Shown piece after piece: positions 49,697 to 61,413 of a DNA stretch of 64,000 nt. The notes under the pieces are model-generated. The model did no database searches, had not been told where the DNA came from, and saw only the letters and a list, made by a program, of their open reading frames with translations. Every line of letters begins with the position of its first letter. Position 1 is the first letter of the stretch. This stretch comes from Punica granatum. Its lineage: Eukaryota > Streptophyta > Magnoliopsida > Myrtales > Lythraceae. The stretch covers positions 5,890,001 to 5,954,000 of the forward strand of contig NC_045129.1 in assembly GCF_007655135.1 (NCBI RefSeq), in the 5' to 3' direction. The position numbers and the translations under genes were made by a program.

Positions 49697-50929
49697 CTAG
49701 AACATCTGGATAGGAACAGTGGGATCCAGGGTGCATGGTATCGGGTTGAACCAGCTCGGGGGTGGCCACATAATCCGGAGATAAGATGGCAACGAAGCCA
49801 TCCTCTTAATGCTCCGGTTCCCCAAGCTAAACACATAGACCTTCATCTTCTCCCTCACCCTGATGTAGATATCCCTTTCCAGGAAGTAAATACAGTTCCC
49901 AGGACACCCGTCGTAATCCCGAACGGACACCGAGAAAGAACAGCTGGTCCCTAGGAAGAAAACCATGTCTCCGAGGTTCCTAATCTCGTCCCACTTGCCC
50001 CAGTCTTGATCGAGCCTATAGGCCCTGAAATTGACCGCCTCACCGGAGCGGGGATTTCGATAATTATCGCTGTAGCGGTCGATCACGATAATGTCCCCAC
50101 CCGATTCCACGAGATGCTTCCGACTACCGCCCCCGCACATAGGGGGCGAGAATTGGACGACCCTCATGGACGAATCGATCCATGAGACAGTCCCCAAATT
50201 GTCGACCACATAGAACTGCCCCTTGTAGAGAATAATGTCATCATACCGGGACGCTTCGCCTCGATCATCTGTGATACTAGTCCAACTCTCCTGCCCGTAT
50301 TTCCAATACCGGAGATTGCCGTCCTTAGTGATTGCGATCGCGACTGTATCTTCCGGGTCTCTCCATGGAGAAGTCGGGGAAATCAGGACCTTCTCCACTT
50401 CGCCTGCGCCCTGGAGAATATACTCTCTGCAGAGTTCAGTGGCCCGGAATTTCAGTAAGTCAAGGTGTCCCGGAAACGGGCGCCGCTTGTAGAGGATCGG
50501 GAGGCGGCACAGCGGGCTCAGGAGCCGTATTTTCCCGGAATTCGACTCCGGTTCCGGTTCCGGTTCTGGATCCAAGTCCTGTTCGAGTTCCGATACTGAT
50601 ATGATTACCGGATCCGGATTGGATTCCGAGACCTTGATCAGCCATCCCCGACGAGAAGAGGAGGGGCAGGAGGACGGTGAGGTCTCAAGCGAGGGCTCGA
50701 GGCGGAAGACGGTGGCAGGGATGATCGTGGCGGAGGAGCCGGGGACGGAGAGAGGAGGGGGGAGGCGAGGTAGGCGGGGGACGAGGGAGCGCCACGTGGA
50801 GCAGACGCTGCGGAACCGGAGGATGTCCGTGTAGGAGTCGAGACGCCTCCCGATCATCGCCCACAGCTCCGGCGGGAGACCCGACCACCGCACTGGCGCC
50901 GCAGCAGCTGCTGATCTCTCATCACCCAT
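49697..50929 (-). CDS. F-box protein with DUF295 (KIB/SKIP23-like), copy 1
   Basis: Single-exon gene of 410 residues. An F-box lies at about residues 13-50 (LPPELWAMIGRRLDSYTDIL, then FRSVCSTWRSLVP), followed by a variable region with a Pro-Glu repeat near 130. Then comes a DUF295 beta-propeller with the blocks YDDIILYKGQFYVVDNLGTV and VSWID. Such proteins are expected to be SCF ubiquitin-ligase receptors; the substrate cannot be told from sequence. It has a close copy at 53527-54702, and both stand head to head with a UPF0548 gene or pseudogene. Confidence 0.92.
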   Translation of the reverse strand: MGDERSAAAAAPVRWSGLPPELWAMIGRRLDSYTDILRFRSVCSTWRSLVPRLPRLPPPLSVPGSSATIIPATVFRLEPSLETSPSSCPSSSRRGWLIKVSESNPDPVIISVSELEQDLDPEPEPEPESNSGKIRLLSPLCRLPILYKRRPFPGHLDLLKFRATELCREYILQGAGEVEKVLISPTSPWRDPEDTVAIAITKDGNLRYWKYGQESWTSITDDRGEASRYDDIILYKGQFYVVDNLGTVSWIDSSMRVVQFSPPMCGGGSRKHLVESGGDIIVIDRYSDNYRNPRSGEAVNFRAYRLDQDWGKWDEIRNLGDMVFFLGTSCSFSVSVRDYDGCPGNCIYFLERDIYIRVREKMKVYVFSLGNRSIKRMASLPSYLRIMWPPPSWFNPIPCTLDPTVPIQMF

Positions 50930-52341
50930 ATCTCTCTCTGCTTGCTCTGAGTCCGACAGAGGACTGAAACAGATAAGGGAGAGTAGAGAGACGACTGAGC
51001 AGTTGACTCCGGTGCCGTAATTCAGAAGGAAGCTGCGCTGTTATACTCTGAAAAAAGAGCAAGGTAAAAGAAGAAATCTGATTGGTTCTTTCCCGCGCTC
51101 CCGTAGGGACACCGGGTAAGGAAATTTAGCCCCGAGCGCGAGCCGCCAGTAGATTTTCCGATGGAAAATTCTTTTTCCTCCGAAACGAAATTCGGACCAC
51201 GAACACGAACTTTAATCAGCTCAATCTCGTGTGTCACCCCCGCAATAAGTTTCCGACCACTGAACATTCAGAGCCGGATGTTCTCACTAACCAGTGTTCT
51301 CTCTCGGTTAACCGGCGAAAGTAATCCTTAAAAAAAAAGAGGTATTTACTTAAAATGGCTCATAATTTGCCCATTTTGTCAAATCTATCCTATGCTTTTT
51401 TTTTGTCAAATTTATCACATAGTTTACTTTTTGCATCAAATCTATCCCGACGTTATCTTTTCTGTCGACATCTAACGGCCGTGCTGACGTGGCGCCTACG
51501 CACGGCCGTTAGATATCGACGGAAAAGATAACGCCTGGATAGATTTGATGCAAAAAGTAAACCATGGGATAGATTTGACCAAAAAAACATATGATAGATT
51601 TGACAAAACGGACAAATCATGAGCCATTTTAAGTAAAAATCCAAAAAAAAATCAATCTTTATAGGAAGAAAATTTGAAAAACAAAAACAAAAAGGCCAAG
51701 CTAGGAACAGATGCTCACTTGTCAGTAGGAGAAATGAGATGGCCGCTGAGCACGGCAGCTCCTCCTCCTTTTCATCGGCCTTCTTCGCAGTTTCATCCGT
51801 GGTGTTCCTGAAAATTTCCAGAAATGAGGAACAGTCGACGGTCTCCTAAGTTTTGCCTGAAACTGCATTGTGAAATTTTCATTCGAGCATCCACGAACCG
51901 AAATGCTGAGACGTCCTGAAGGGTGAATTAGGTGTTCCAAACTATCAGTTGCTGTTTATTTGATTAATCCATGGCAGCTAATTTCGAGCTCCTCGTCGTT
52001 TGGCATGACCCCAAGATCGATAAAGATAATCGGCTTCTGCTTTTCCTGTCCATAAGGATGTGTGAGCCTGACATGTTGCTACCATAGTAATGATTAACGC
52101 CCAACGTGTTTGCTAATCAAAATAAATGGAAAAACAAACTATGGTTCTCCAAATGTTAATTGAGGCTCGCCACTTTGATACCATGTTGCCTGCCTGAGTA
52201 GTTGGCCTTTCTTTATGTCTTTCGTGATCTTCGTCGGAATCTGCAGAGTTTCAAGGGGGAGTTGCACATCCTATTTTTCTGAGCATACATTTGTTTCCAA
52301 TGCTTGATTGCTTTGTTTTCTTTCTTAGATAGCTGGTGAGA
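50930..52341. promoter_or_regulatory. Shared upstream region of F-box 1 and the UPF0548 pseudogene
   Basis: The head-to-head spacer. Parts recur in the second pair: F-box leader (50930-51280 versus 54703-55060), and a conserved block at about 51690-51960 versus 55405-56020 that looks like the UPF0548 leader. No additional gene recognised. It carries a MITE. Confidence 0.5.
51339..51642. mobile_element. Foldback MITE, possibly Mutator-type
   Basis: A 304-bp element made of two long inverted arms (about 140 bp each, for example ACTTAAAATGGCTCAT and its complement at the far end) around a centre near 51487-51500. Runs of nine A flank both sides (51330-51338 and 51643-51651), compatible with a 9-bp target duplication, although a homopolymer is weak evidence. 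It is absent from the second F-box/UPF0548 pair. ORFs inside it are not genes. Confidence 0.8.
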
Positions 52342-52968
52342 ATAGTTTTCTTGTTCTGGAGTCGACCGTCTCCTCGATCAGGAGCAAGAGACTAGATTAA
52401 GCTAGCAAGAGCAGCTCAATCGCGAGCATTCATTCTCCTCTATTACGACACAAGCCAAATAGGGCAATTTATGCAATTATGCTGGACTCGCTTAAATCGT
52501 TGCTTTTCTAGGTCTGGTCCCTTAAATTATGATGGCAAGTATCAAGGTGCCACCGCTAAACCCCTATCGACCCTCGAAGAGAAGAAGATCCAAATCTCTC
52601 AATGGATGGTTTCTTACTCAATCACGCTCGCTCGTGTATTATTCAGTTCTGGTATTGAGATGTATCAAAAGGGCAAGCTTGCCCTCCGAGATTGGAGGAC
52701 TGTCAGCAAGTTTAGTTATATCTACCGAGGGTCTGTTTGAAGCAGTAACTGAGCTCCATCTGCAGGCGTTTCGGGATGAACTTGGACTTTCGTTGATCCC
52801 AAGACTCCAATACAGAAGCGGGGGTGAAGTTCTGTGTCTGCGTAAAGGAGTTTGTGCCGTGGCTCGTTATGCCTCTTGAGGTTCTGTATGCAAATGATAT
52901 TCGAAACTTGAAGAAATGTATGGCGTGTTTTAGCTTCAGGAGTGGCACTCCTTCGAGGTCATCTGCTG
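52342..52968 (+). pseudogene. UPF0548 (DUF1990) pseudogene
   Basis: A dead copy of the gene at 56414-57577. Several independent lesions: the start codon is ATA (52342-52344); indels shift the frame in exon 2; the exon-2 donor GT is GA (52698-52699); extra bases in exon 3 cause a stop after the PIQ codons and a second shift near 52950. The last exon is gone: sequence jumps from intron 3 (about 53010) to the 3' UTR. Exon 2 (52512-52697) and exon 3 (52766-52968) remain easy to align. Confidence 0.9.
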
Positions 52969-53526
52969 GTAAGTACTTCCATCTCCAGCTCTTATTATAA
53001 ATTGCCTAAACCTGGGAATACCTGTTGTGAAACATCTCTCTGTAAATTCTTTTTTCGGGTTTCAATCCTTAGTCTTGTCATCGAGATCGGTGGGCTTTTT
53101 CTTGTTATGGTAATGGTTTTTGCTTATGCAGGCTACTTCATCCCATGTGCAGAAATGCCCAAATATCTCCCCTTTCCACACGACCATAACATATCAAAGG
53201 CAGAAAGCAACAGTGCATGCTCGTAAAATATCAGACAGACCCAAACGCTAGCCAAAATTACGCCGGTACCTTGTAAGGTTCGTGTAGCAAGGAATCTAGA
53301 TGGTTGTGGCGTTTGCAGGAGTTTCTACCAGCAGTAGATTGATCGCTGCAATTACCCGCACTTCGGTTCAGGTTTTCTCCAGGCAACTGAACTGCATATG
53401 AGACCGAGGTTCTACATCATCAAGCGAGCTTCGTGTTCAGAAACAATGCACAACCATGGAGTTTTACATACTACTAATGATTAATCACGTGACTGCCAAC
53501 TTAGATTAACTCGAGTATCTTCCCCA

Positions 53527-54702
53527 TTAGCAGAGAGGATCCAAAAAAGCCGTCCTCCTAATGTTCCAACTCCCCAAGCTAAACAGATAGACCCCCTTCA
53601 TCTCCCCCTCGACGAAGTAAATACAGTTCCCAGGACACCCGTCGATATCCTGAACGGACACCGAGAAAGAACAGCTGGTCCCTAGGAAGAAAACCACGTC
53701 TCCGAGGTTCCGAACCTCTTCCCACTTCCCCCACTTTTGATCGAGCCTATAGACCTTGAAATTGACTGCCTCGTCGGAGCGGGGACCTCGATAATTATCT
53801 GGGTAGGTGGTCTGCAAGTTGTAGCGGTCGATCACGATAATGTCCCCACCCGATTCCACGAGATGCTTCCGATTGCCGCCCCCGCACATAGGGGGCGAGA
53901 ATTGGACGACCCTAATGGACGAATCGATCCATGAGACAGTCCCCAAATTGTCGACCACATAGAACTGCCCCTTGTAGAGAATAATGTCATCATACCGGGA
54001 CGCTTCGCCTCGATCATCTGTGATATTACTCCAACTCTCCTGCCCTTGTTTCCAGTAGCAGAGGTTGCCGTCCTTAGTGATTGCGATCGCGACTGTATCT
54101 TTTGGGTCTCTCCATGGAGAAGTCGGGGAAATCAGGACCTTCTCCACTTCGCCTACGCCCCAGAGAATATAATCTTTGCAGAGTTCAGTGGCCCGGAATT
54201 TCAATAAGTCAAGGTGTTCCGGAAAAGGGCGTCGATCGGGGAGGATGCGGTGGTGGGAGGGCGGGCTCAGAAGCCATATTTTCCCGGAATTTGACTCCTG
54301 TTCCGGTTCCGGTTCCGGTTCTAGATCCCACTCCCCTACCATATATATTGATTTGACTACCGAATCCGGATTGGATTCCGAGACCTTGATCAGCCATCCT
54401 TGACGAGAAGTGGGCGGCCCGTCGGACGGCGAGGTCTCAATCGAGGGCTCGAGGCGGAAGATGGTGGCGGGGATAATCTTGGCCGAGAAGCCGACCATGT
54501 GGTGGACCGGGCAAGGTACGGAGAGAGGAGGGTGGAGGCGGGGGAGGCGAGGGACGAGGGAGCGCCACCTGGAGCAGACGCTGCGGAACCGAAGGATGTC
54601 CGTGTAGGAGTCGAGACGCCTCCCGATCATCTCCCACAGCTCCGGCGGGAGATCCGACCACCGCACGTCCGCCGCAGCCGCTACTGATCTCTCATCATCC
54701 AT
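53527..54702 (-). CDS. F-box protein with DUF295 (KIB/SKIP23-like), copy 2
   Basis: Single exon, 391 residues. It has the same architecture as copy 1: F-box at about residues 13-50, an acidic Pro-Glu run, and a DUF295 propeller. It has some extra residues (a VHHMVG insert near 65, another after DRY near 285). It ends earlier: after the SLGSWNIRR segment a different short tail reaches the stop. The C-terminal 20-30 residues of copy 1 are lost. The frame is otherwise open, so it may still work as a substrate receptor. Function of the tail is unknown. Confidence 0.9.
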   Translation of the reverse strand: MDDERSVAAAADVRWSDLPPELWEMIGRRLDSYTDILRFRSVCSRWRSLVPRLPRLHPPLSVPCPVHHMVGFSAKIIPATIFRLEPSIETSPSDGPPTSRQGWLIKVSESNPDSVVKSIYMVGEWDLEPEPEPEQESNSGKIWLLSPPSHHRILPDRRPFPEHLDLLKFRATELCKDYILWGVGEVEKVLISPTSPWRDPKDTVAIAITKDGNLCYWKQGQESWSNITDDRGEASRYDDIILYKGQFYVVDNLGTVSWIDSSIRVVQFSPPMCGGGNRKHLVESGGDIIVIDRYNLQTTYPDNYRGPRSDEAVNFKVYRLDQKWGKWEEVRNLGDVVFFLGTSCSFSVSVQDIDGCPGNCIYFVEGEMKGVYLFSLGSWNIRRTAFLDPLC

Positions 54703-56413
54703 ATCTCTGTGGGTTTCTTTGCTCTGAGTGCGACCGCGGACTGAAAGGGAGAACTGAAAATGGAAAGTTTGCGGAAGGGAGAGAGAAGAGACGACTGAGC
54801 AGTTGACTCCGTCGCCCGTAATTCAGTTTTCTGGTAAGCTGCGCTGTTACGCTTTTGGAAAAGAAAGAATTTAATTGATTCTCCCGCACGGTTAAGAGCC
54901 ATCGGACAATTTAAGCCCCGAGCCCGCCGGTGGATTTTCCAACTGGAAAATTGTTCTTCCTCCGACACGAGTTCGGATCACGAACACCTTAGTTATGTCG
55001 TGTACTGCCGCGCTATACGTATTCGGCCACTGAACATTCGGAGACTTGAATGTTCTAATCCTCGCCCCCTTTGAGTGAGAGAGTGGATTATCTTTAACAC
55101 CGAGATTGTCATGTAACAAATTAATATTAATATTTGCAATAGAGAATAAATTTCGTTAAACTATTTTAAAAAATCACATTTTTAATGAATAAAAGACTAA
55201 AATTAATTAAATTATGATTTTTTTTCCTGTAAAGGAAATCATCTTATTGGAAATGTTCGCTACGCACTGTTTTTACTTAAAAATCAGCCAAAAAAATAAG
55301 GTTATTCAACTGTCACTGCATTTTCAAATAACACTTTAATAATATAGTCAAAATTGGAAGGAAAAAAAAAATCTTCATTGGAAGAGAATTTGAAAAAGAA
55401 AAATAAATAGGCAAGGCCAGGAACAGAGGCTCACTTTTCAGTCAGAGAAAGGAGACTGCCGCGGAGCACGGCGTCTCCTCCTCCTCGTCACCGGACTTCT
55501 CCGTATTGTCTATTCTCTCAGGTCAGCTGTCATCTCTCTCTCAGACACCAGTCGACTTCCCTTGTGCTCTTGTGATTCTGTCATGGTAGCTCTGCAATTT
55601 CAAGGTTTGCAGTTGATGGAAATGGGTAACTAGAGGCTGATTCTAGATCTCAATCCAGTCTGCTAGATGTAGCGGAATCTCTGCCCTCACTACCCTTACC
55701 GCTAGCCTTACTCCCCGTATCACAACGGCCATGCTCGCTCGTGGCTTCGCTGCGTGCAGCAGCCTCGCTCAAGTTGGGATCTTGCTGTTATGGATTCGCC
55801 CGCCCTTACGCTCCGTTTTACTCTAATCAGCTTAATTTAAGCATTGCTAGTTCAGCCTTTGGGTTCTTGAGAATTTCCGGAAATGAGGAACATTCGACCG
55901 TCTCGTACCTCATTGACTCTTTCGAGTTTTGCCCAAAACTGCGCTGTCAACTTTTGTTTGAGCATCCAAGAACCAAAATGCTGAGCCATCTTGAAGTGCG
56001 AATTAGGTGTCCCAAGCTATCGAATTGCTGTTCATTTGATTACTCCATTGAAGCTAATTTTCTTGCTCATCATTCGGCATGACTCCCAAGACCGATGAGA
56101 TAAATCATCTGCCTCATCCGCTTTTCCTGTCCATAAAAAGCTTCAAGTGTCGCTCTCATAGATCCGATTAACGTCTAGCTCTGTGCTCATTGAGTATGTG
56201 GGGATAAACAACTGGGGTTCTCTTGATGTTAATTGAGTCTCACTCCTTTGATAACATGTTGTTTGTCTGAGTTGGCTTTTATTTGCGTTGTTTGTGTTCT
56301 TTGTTTGATTCTGCAGAGAGTTCAAGTGCGGAGTTGCACGTCCTATTTTTCTGAGCGTACATTGTTTTCAATGCTTGATTGCTTTGTTTTTCTTTCTTGG
56401 GTAGCTTGTGAAA
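54703..56413. promoter_or_regulatory. Shared upstream region of F-box 2 and UPF0548
   Basis: The head-to-head spacer of the second pair. It lacks the MITE of the first pair and instead has extra sequence around 55500-55860. The 113-codon ORF at 55741-56082 crosses a part conserved in the first pair where it is not open, so it is not called. Confidence 0.5.
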
Positions 56414-57577
56414 ATGATTTTCTTATTCTGGACTCGACCATCTCCTCGGGAGCAAAAGACTTGCATAACCAAGTAAGAGCAGCTTAATTTCGAGCATTTG
56501 CTCTCCTCTATTAAGACACAAGCCAATAGAGCAAGTTATGCAATTATGCTGGACTCGCTTAAATCGTTGCTTTTCTAGGTCTGGCCCCTTAAATTATGAT
56601 GCCAAGTATCAAGGTGCCACCGCAAAACCCCTGCTGACCCTCAAAGAAGATACGAATCTCTCAAAGGATGGTTTCTTACTCAATCATGCCCGTGTATTAG
56701 TTGGTTCTGGTATTGATACCTATGAAAAGGGCAAGCTCGCCCTCCAGGATTGGAGGTCTGTCAGCAAGTTTTCTTTTACCTACCAAGGCTTTATTTCATT
56801 CTTAAGTCTGAAGGAGTAACTAAGTTTCATCTGCAGGCATTTCGGAATGAATTGGGCTTTCGTTGATCCCAACACTCCAATACAGGAGGGGGTGAAGTTC
56901 TGTGCCTGCACAAAGGTGTTTTTGCCGTGGGTCGTTATGCCTCTTGAGGTTCTGTATGTAAACGATAACCGAAACCCCAAGAAGGGTGTAGCGTCTTTTA
57001 GCTTCGGGAGTGGCACACTTCGAGGTCATCTGCTGGTAAGTACTTCATCTCTAGCTCTTATTGTAAATTTGCTAAACCTGAGGATATCTATTTACGCTGA
57101 TTCCTACAGTTTTTAATTGATGAGACATTTCATGGGCTTGTTCGCCTCATTGGCTTTGACTAATAGTATGCAATCTAATAATACTCACAACTTCAATGTG
57201 GGATGTGACCAGTCATGGCCGATAAAGTTTTGATGCTAGCACATGGTTTCGTCCCTTTCTCAAGTCAATCATTGTTGCTGTATTGCCAATGATTCCTGAA
57301 GAAACAGATGAATGATTCCTTCCGCCGCCTGTGTTTGGTTCGAGTTGTTTTCATTAACACAGACTTCAACTCTATGGCTTTTTATTTGCTGCAGGCTGGG
57401 GAAGAACGGTTCTCGGTCGAGCTCGACGACAACAATCAAGTGTGGTACGAAGTACTCTCCTTCTCAAAACCTGCACACTTCCTGTCTCTCCTCGGGTACC
57501 CTTACATAAAGCTCAGGCAGAAGTTCTTCGCCCATCAATCTACCAATGCAGTCTTGAAACATTTGACAGCTCCTTAA
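56414..57577 (+). CDS. UPF0548 / DUF1990 protein
   Basis: Four exons, 56414-56472, 56579-56755, 56837-57035 and 57395-57577, join in frame to 205 residues, the same length as the Arabidopsis protein At2g17695. The N-terminal FLFWTRPSP motif, the GPLNYD block, the GFLLNHARVLVGSG block, WAFVDPNTPI, and a C-terminal VWYEVLSFSKPAHFL plus GYPYIKLRQ block are all typical. The family has no established enzymatic role in plants; the fold is predicted to be related to lipid-binding or START-like domains, which I have not tested. The start was chosen because the family begins with Met-hydrophobic-Trp. Introns are GT/AG. Confidence 0.92.
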
Positions 57578-58526
57578 GTTTCACCCTGCATCTGACAGTT
57601 GGCTCAGTTATCTTTAGTAGCAAGGTCCAGAAATTGGTTTCTTGTGAATCATATCTATGTGAATCCCTTTTTTGGTTTTAAATCCTTGGTCTCCTTATCA
57701 AGATCGGTGTACTTTTTCTTGTTGTGGAAATGGTTTGCTTGTGCACGCTACTTCATCCCATGTGCAGAAAAGGCCCAAATATCTCTCCCTTCCGCACGAC
57801 CATATTGACTCAAAAGGCTGAAAGCCACAGTGCATGCTCATAAGATATCTGACAAACCTAATTGCTAGCCGAAAGTATGCTGGAACGTTGTAATCCAGCG
57901 TGTTTATCTCCAGATGGCACTGGTCTCTGCAGGACGAGCAATCTCATTGTTGAAGATGACAGGAATCACATAACAATCAAATGAAGAACATAAACATGGA
58001 TTTCTACAATTATTGGCACTGGCAGCATCGTAATTGGGATTCCAAGAGTTTGGCTTCTGCTAGCACTCTCGTTGCTCCCAGGTGCGTGTAATAGATTATA
58101 CTGCCGGTAACACAAACACGAAATAGAATTCATTTCTTGTACTATCCAAAATGAATTTAACATAATTAGACCATTTTGACTATGAAGACTCAAACACACA
58201 TCCTTTTCCCGTTCCGAGTCCGTGCACTCAATTAGCAGTTTGAATTCGAAACAATCTCCTCTATCCCTCATTCACATTGAGCACCAACCTTTCGGATATT
58301 ATGAATCCGATTGTTAATCAAAATAGAGAGCCACGATAGTTAATGAAATAAAGATTAATGCCTCCCTTAGCACAGAAACGTACAACGTAATGGCTGCTGG
58401 GTATTGTATTGTCTTGTCGAAAGCCGAAGTCAACAATTTCGAGGTGGGATGCGGTGAAGCCTCGGTGTATAGGTTCCTGTTGGAAAGCTACTCTATATAG
58501 AGGAGAATGACAGTACTTTCACCCCC
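57578..58526. other. Intergenic region before the SAUR gene
   Basis: The first 300 bases match the 3' UTR region after the pseudogene (53030-53230). The rest holds only short frames; a 101-codon reverse ORF (57966-58271) has no recognisable features. Confidence 0.5.
58493..58500 (+). promoter_or_regulatory. TATA box of the SAUR gene
   Basis: CTATATAG lies 78 bp before the chosen ATG at 58578. A start site some 30 bp downstream would fall near or past the upstream Met at 58527, which favours the downstream Met. Confidence 0.6.
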
Positions 58527-58577
58527 ATGATTTTCCATAAGAACATCCATAAAAGCTTGTATTTGTTTCTGCAGAAT

Positions 58578-58856
58578 ATGCCAAAGCCAACGACGATGAA
58601 GAAAGAACACGAAGAAGAGGGGAGAAGACTAATAAGAGCTCCGAAGGGTCACTTTGTGGTGTATGTGGGGGAGGATCTCAGGAGGTTTGTGGTCCCACTG
58701 GCTTACTTGAAGCACACGGCATTCAAGCAGCTGATGCAGAGTGCTGCAGATGAGTTCGAGTATAGTTACAGCAGAGGGATTGTTCTTCCCTGCGACGAAG
58801 CCACCTTCTGCAGGGTCACTCGGTCCTTGGCCTCCTCGACCTCTCCCCCTTCCTAA
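58578..58856 (+). CDS. SAUR (small auxin-up RNA) protein
   Basis: Intronless, 92 residues. The auxin-inducible domain begins at about residue 18 with RAPKGHFVVYVGEDLRRFVV, followed by PLAYLKHTAFKQLMQ and a C-terminal GIVLPCDEATF block. SAUR proteins inhibit PP2C.D phosphatases and so activate plasma-membrane H+-ATPases in cell expansion. The frame is open to a Met at 58527, but the TATA position and the usual family length favour 58578. The N-terminus is short and charged. I cannot give the exact SAUR number. Confidence 0.93.
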   Translation: MPKPTTMKKEHEEEGRRLIRAPKGHFVVYVGEDLRRFVVPLAYLKHTAFKQLMQSAADEFEYSYSRGIVLPCDEATFCRVTRSLASSTSPPS

Positions 58857-60470
58857 TCCATACACAGTCAAACGTATGATTGCATATAGTTCTGTAAAGT
58901 TTGGTTTTTTTCCGTTTTGATAGATCACGAGATGTGCTTTTACTTTTTAGTCTATGGGCAGAGATTATAATTCACGTTCGGGTGTTGGCTTACCCTAGTA
59001 GATTAATGCTTATATTCAGTTGTAATTTATCGTGTGAAGCCTAATAGGTGATAATTGAAGTAATGTGCGCGACACGTACTTTATGTTCTTAGTAACAAGC
59101 GTGAGTTTTGGGTATTAGTTTTTCCCGATATAATCTTTGTCAGATCTTACCGGGAAATCGATGTTCACATCTAATCAGCTCCCAGCAAATAATAAGATTC
59201 ATAGCTTTGTTTTGTATTCTTGATAAATTATTCATTTTTGTAATATAAAAAATCACGACGTGCATAGCATGGGCATGGAAAGGTTAAGCTCAAGCCAATG
59301 AATCGAGACTAGTGCAGACCAAGGGGCGGAGGCCGGCGGGCCATGTTTCCATTTCCTACGGAAAATATCAGTTGATTGTCAAATGACAAGGTGCATGCCA
59401 AAATATATGTGATGCCTAATGTTGCGTTTCTGCTGATTACGACGATACTAGAAAACTAGACAATCATGTTGATGGTTAGACGAACGCAATCGTAACCTGC
59501 AGTGTCGACCTGCAACCTAATCTGGTGCTCGTTGGCCTACATTGTTAGAATTAAAGCTGCCCTTTAGTTGGGCTGTGCAACATTGCTTGTGAACATGAAA
59601 CCGAGTTATTATAATCATTTATGATCTTCATTTTAAGAAAATTATAATTTTTTCAAATTACGAATTGTCCTTGACATATTACGTTTATACTAATTCTCAT
59701 TCCAATATCGGTTCGATATTGAAATTATCTAACATTTCCACATACGACAAGAATTTTCTTTTGGTGCTAATTTCTTTTTGTGAATCTTAATTAATACCTC
59801 ACTCCTTTTTGCTGTTTCGGTAATAAATTTGTTCTTTTTCCTTCAAGCTCTCTATCTATAACGGATCATATCACATGACATAACTCATTAAACATTTTAT
59901 TTTTTTATAATAATAGTTTTTTGTAATATTTTTAAAAATTTATACTGAATTGGAGAATATTTATTGACTTCTGAAATATATTACTTAATATACCTATTAC
60001 GTATAAGAGTTGCACAAAGATTTGCGGGCTTTAAGGATGCAAACACATGTTTGACTGAAGCAGTCCTGACTGACTCCTCAAACACATGCTCTGAATCTGA
60101 TCTGGCAATCAAACTCTCAATTCACGTCTGTCTGTCGACATGCAGCAAAAATTGATGGCCTTTTGCGGCTGCCTACTACTACTACTGCTACTACTCACAA
60201 TGCCGTGGCTTAATTCGATTTCTCGTGCCGACCGATTCACGCCTAACAGTAACTTAATATCGTTTTCCTCATATCGACAATAACAACATATACAATCAAT
60301 TTAGCTACGAGCATCCGGTCTGAATCAGTCAACCTCAGATTCAGACAAGATCTCTGCAATAGAACATAATCGAATAGAAATCCTCTTATAAGATACGGAT
60401 CCGGTCTATTATTCTCTCACTATATTCACAGAATTTCCATAATTTTCTCTCGAGACCATGTTTCTTCCAG
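58857..60470. other. Intergenic, AT-rich
   Basis: No gene recognised in 1.6 kb. A small (CTA)n microsatellite lies near 60173-60195. Confidence 0.55.
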
Positions 60471-61413
60471 CTATGAGATGCAACGCATGGAGAAGGTCGA
60501 GAGTACGGTGGAATCCACTGAAGCGGGTGCAGTGTAGGCTCGGGGATGGTCGCTCTCCAAGCCATAGTCGATTACCGGATGGTACTCGAGATCGTCGTCG
60601 TCGTGATCGGACACGAACTCCGGGATCTCGATCTCGGTCCTCCTCACTTGGTCCCACAGCTGGTCAAGCCTGCTCACGTACCTCAGCTTCTCGTACAACC
60701 TACCACACAGAATACAATCCTCCACATTGTAATTTGATCACCACCAATTATTAATAATAAATTCATTCATATCACAAAAAAAAAAAAGAGGAAAAAACAT
60801 TAAAAGAGACCTGTTGTACATTTTAAGATTCTGTGCCCACTTTCCTACTTCATCTCATCGGCCAATCAATTAATTAATTGACTAACGGAAAATTTAAAAA
60901 AAAAAAAATTAAAGAGCTAAACGAGGCTCTACTCACTCTCTTCCGAAGAGGAGGCGGCCGAAGGTGGCGAAGAAGAGCCTAGACTGTAGGTCGGGGTGGA
61001 CGAAATGGACGACGGTGAGGTTCTCCTTTACATAGGGCGGGATCGACTCGTAGATCACCCGGAGGGCCGAGAAGCCAGGGAAGTTGTCGGCCCTCTGCAC
61101 GCCCGTGTGGACGTACACCACGCAGAATGCCCTCTTGCTCAGCCTCAGATATATCCTCTTCTCCAAGTACCTGATCGCTGCATCCGCCGTCACTGACCGA
61201 CCTATACCGAATGATCAATTGACCAATGAGCTCACGGATTGTATGAAATTAAAATATCCGAGTATCGGATCGGTTTGGATCAATACCGGGGAAGAATTTG
61301 CCGACGACACGGAGGATCTTTCGGCCGCGCTTGTCGTGGCCCCTGATCTTGAAGACCTCGGACTTCTCGATGAGCTGCTCCTGCTCTTCTGGCGACGGGG
61401 GAGCTCCGTTCAT
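60471..61413 (-). CDS. Small CRAL-TRIO / SEC14-like protein (GDAP2-type domain)
   Basis: Three exons on the minus strand, 61287-61413, 60937-61201 and 60471-60699, join in frame to 206 residues with GT/AG borders. The protein starts with MNGAPPSPEEQEQLIEK and a GRKILRVVGKFFP block. The core motifs are AFCVVYVHTGVQRADNFPG, VKENLTVVHFVHPDLQSRLF and a C-terminal IEIPEFV segment. It resembles the single-domain plant SEC14-like proteins such as At4g35750, where the CRAL-TRIO domain is of the GDAP2 type. The domain family binds small lipids, but the ligand here is unknown. An acidic Asp run lies near residue 170. Confidence 0.9.
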
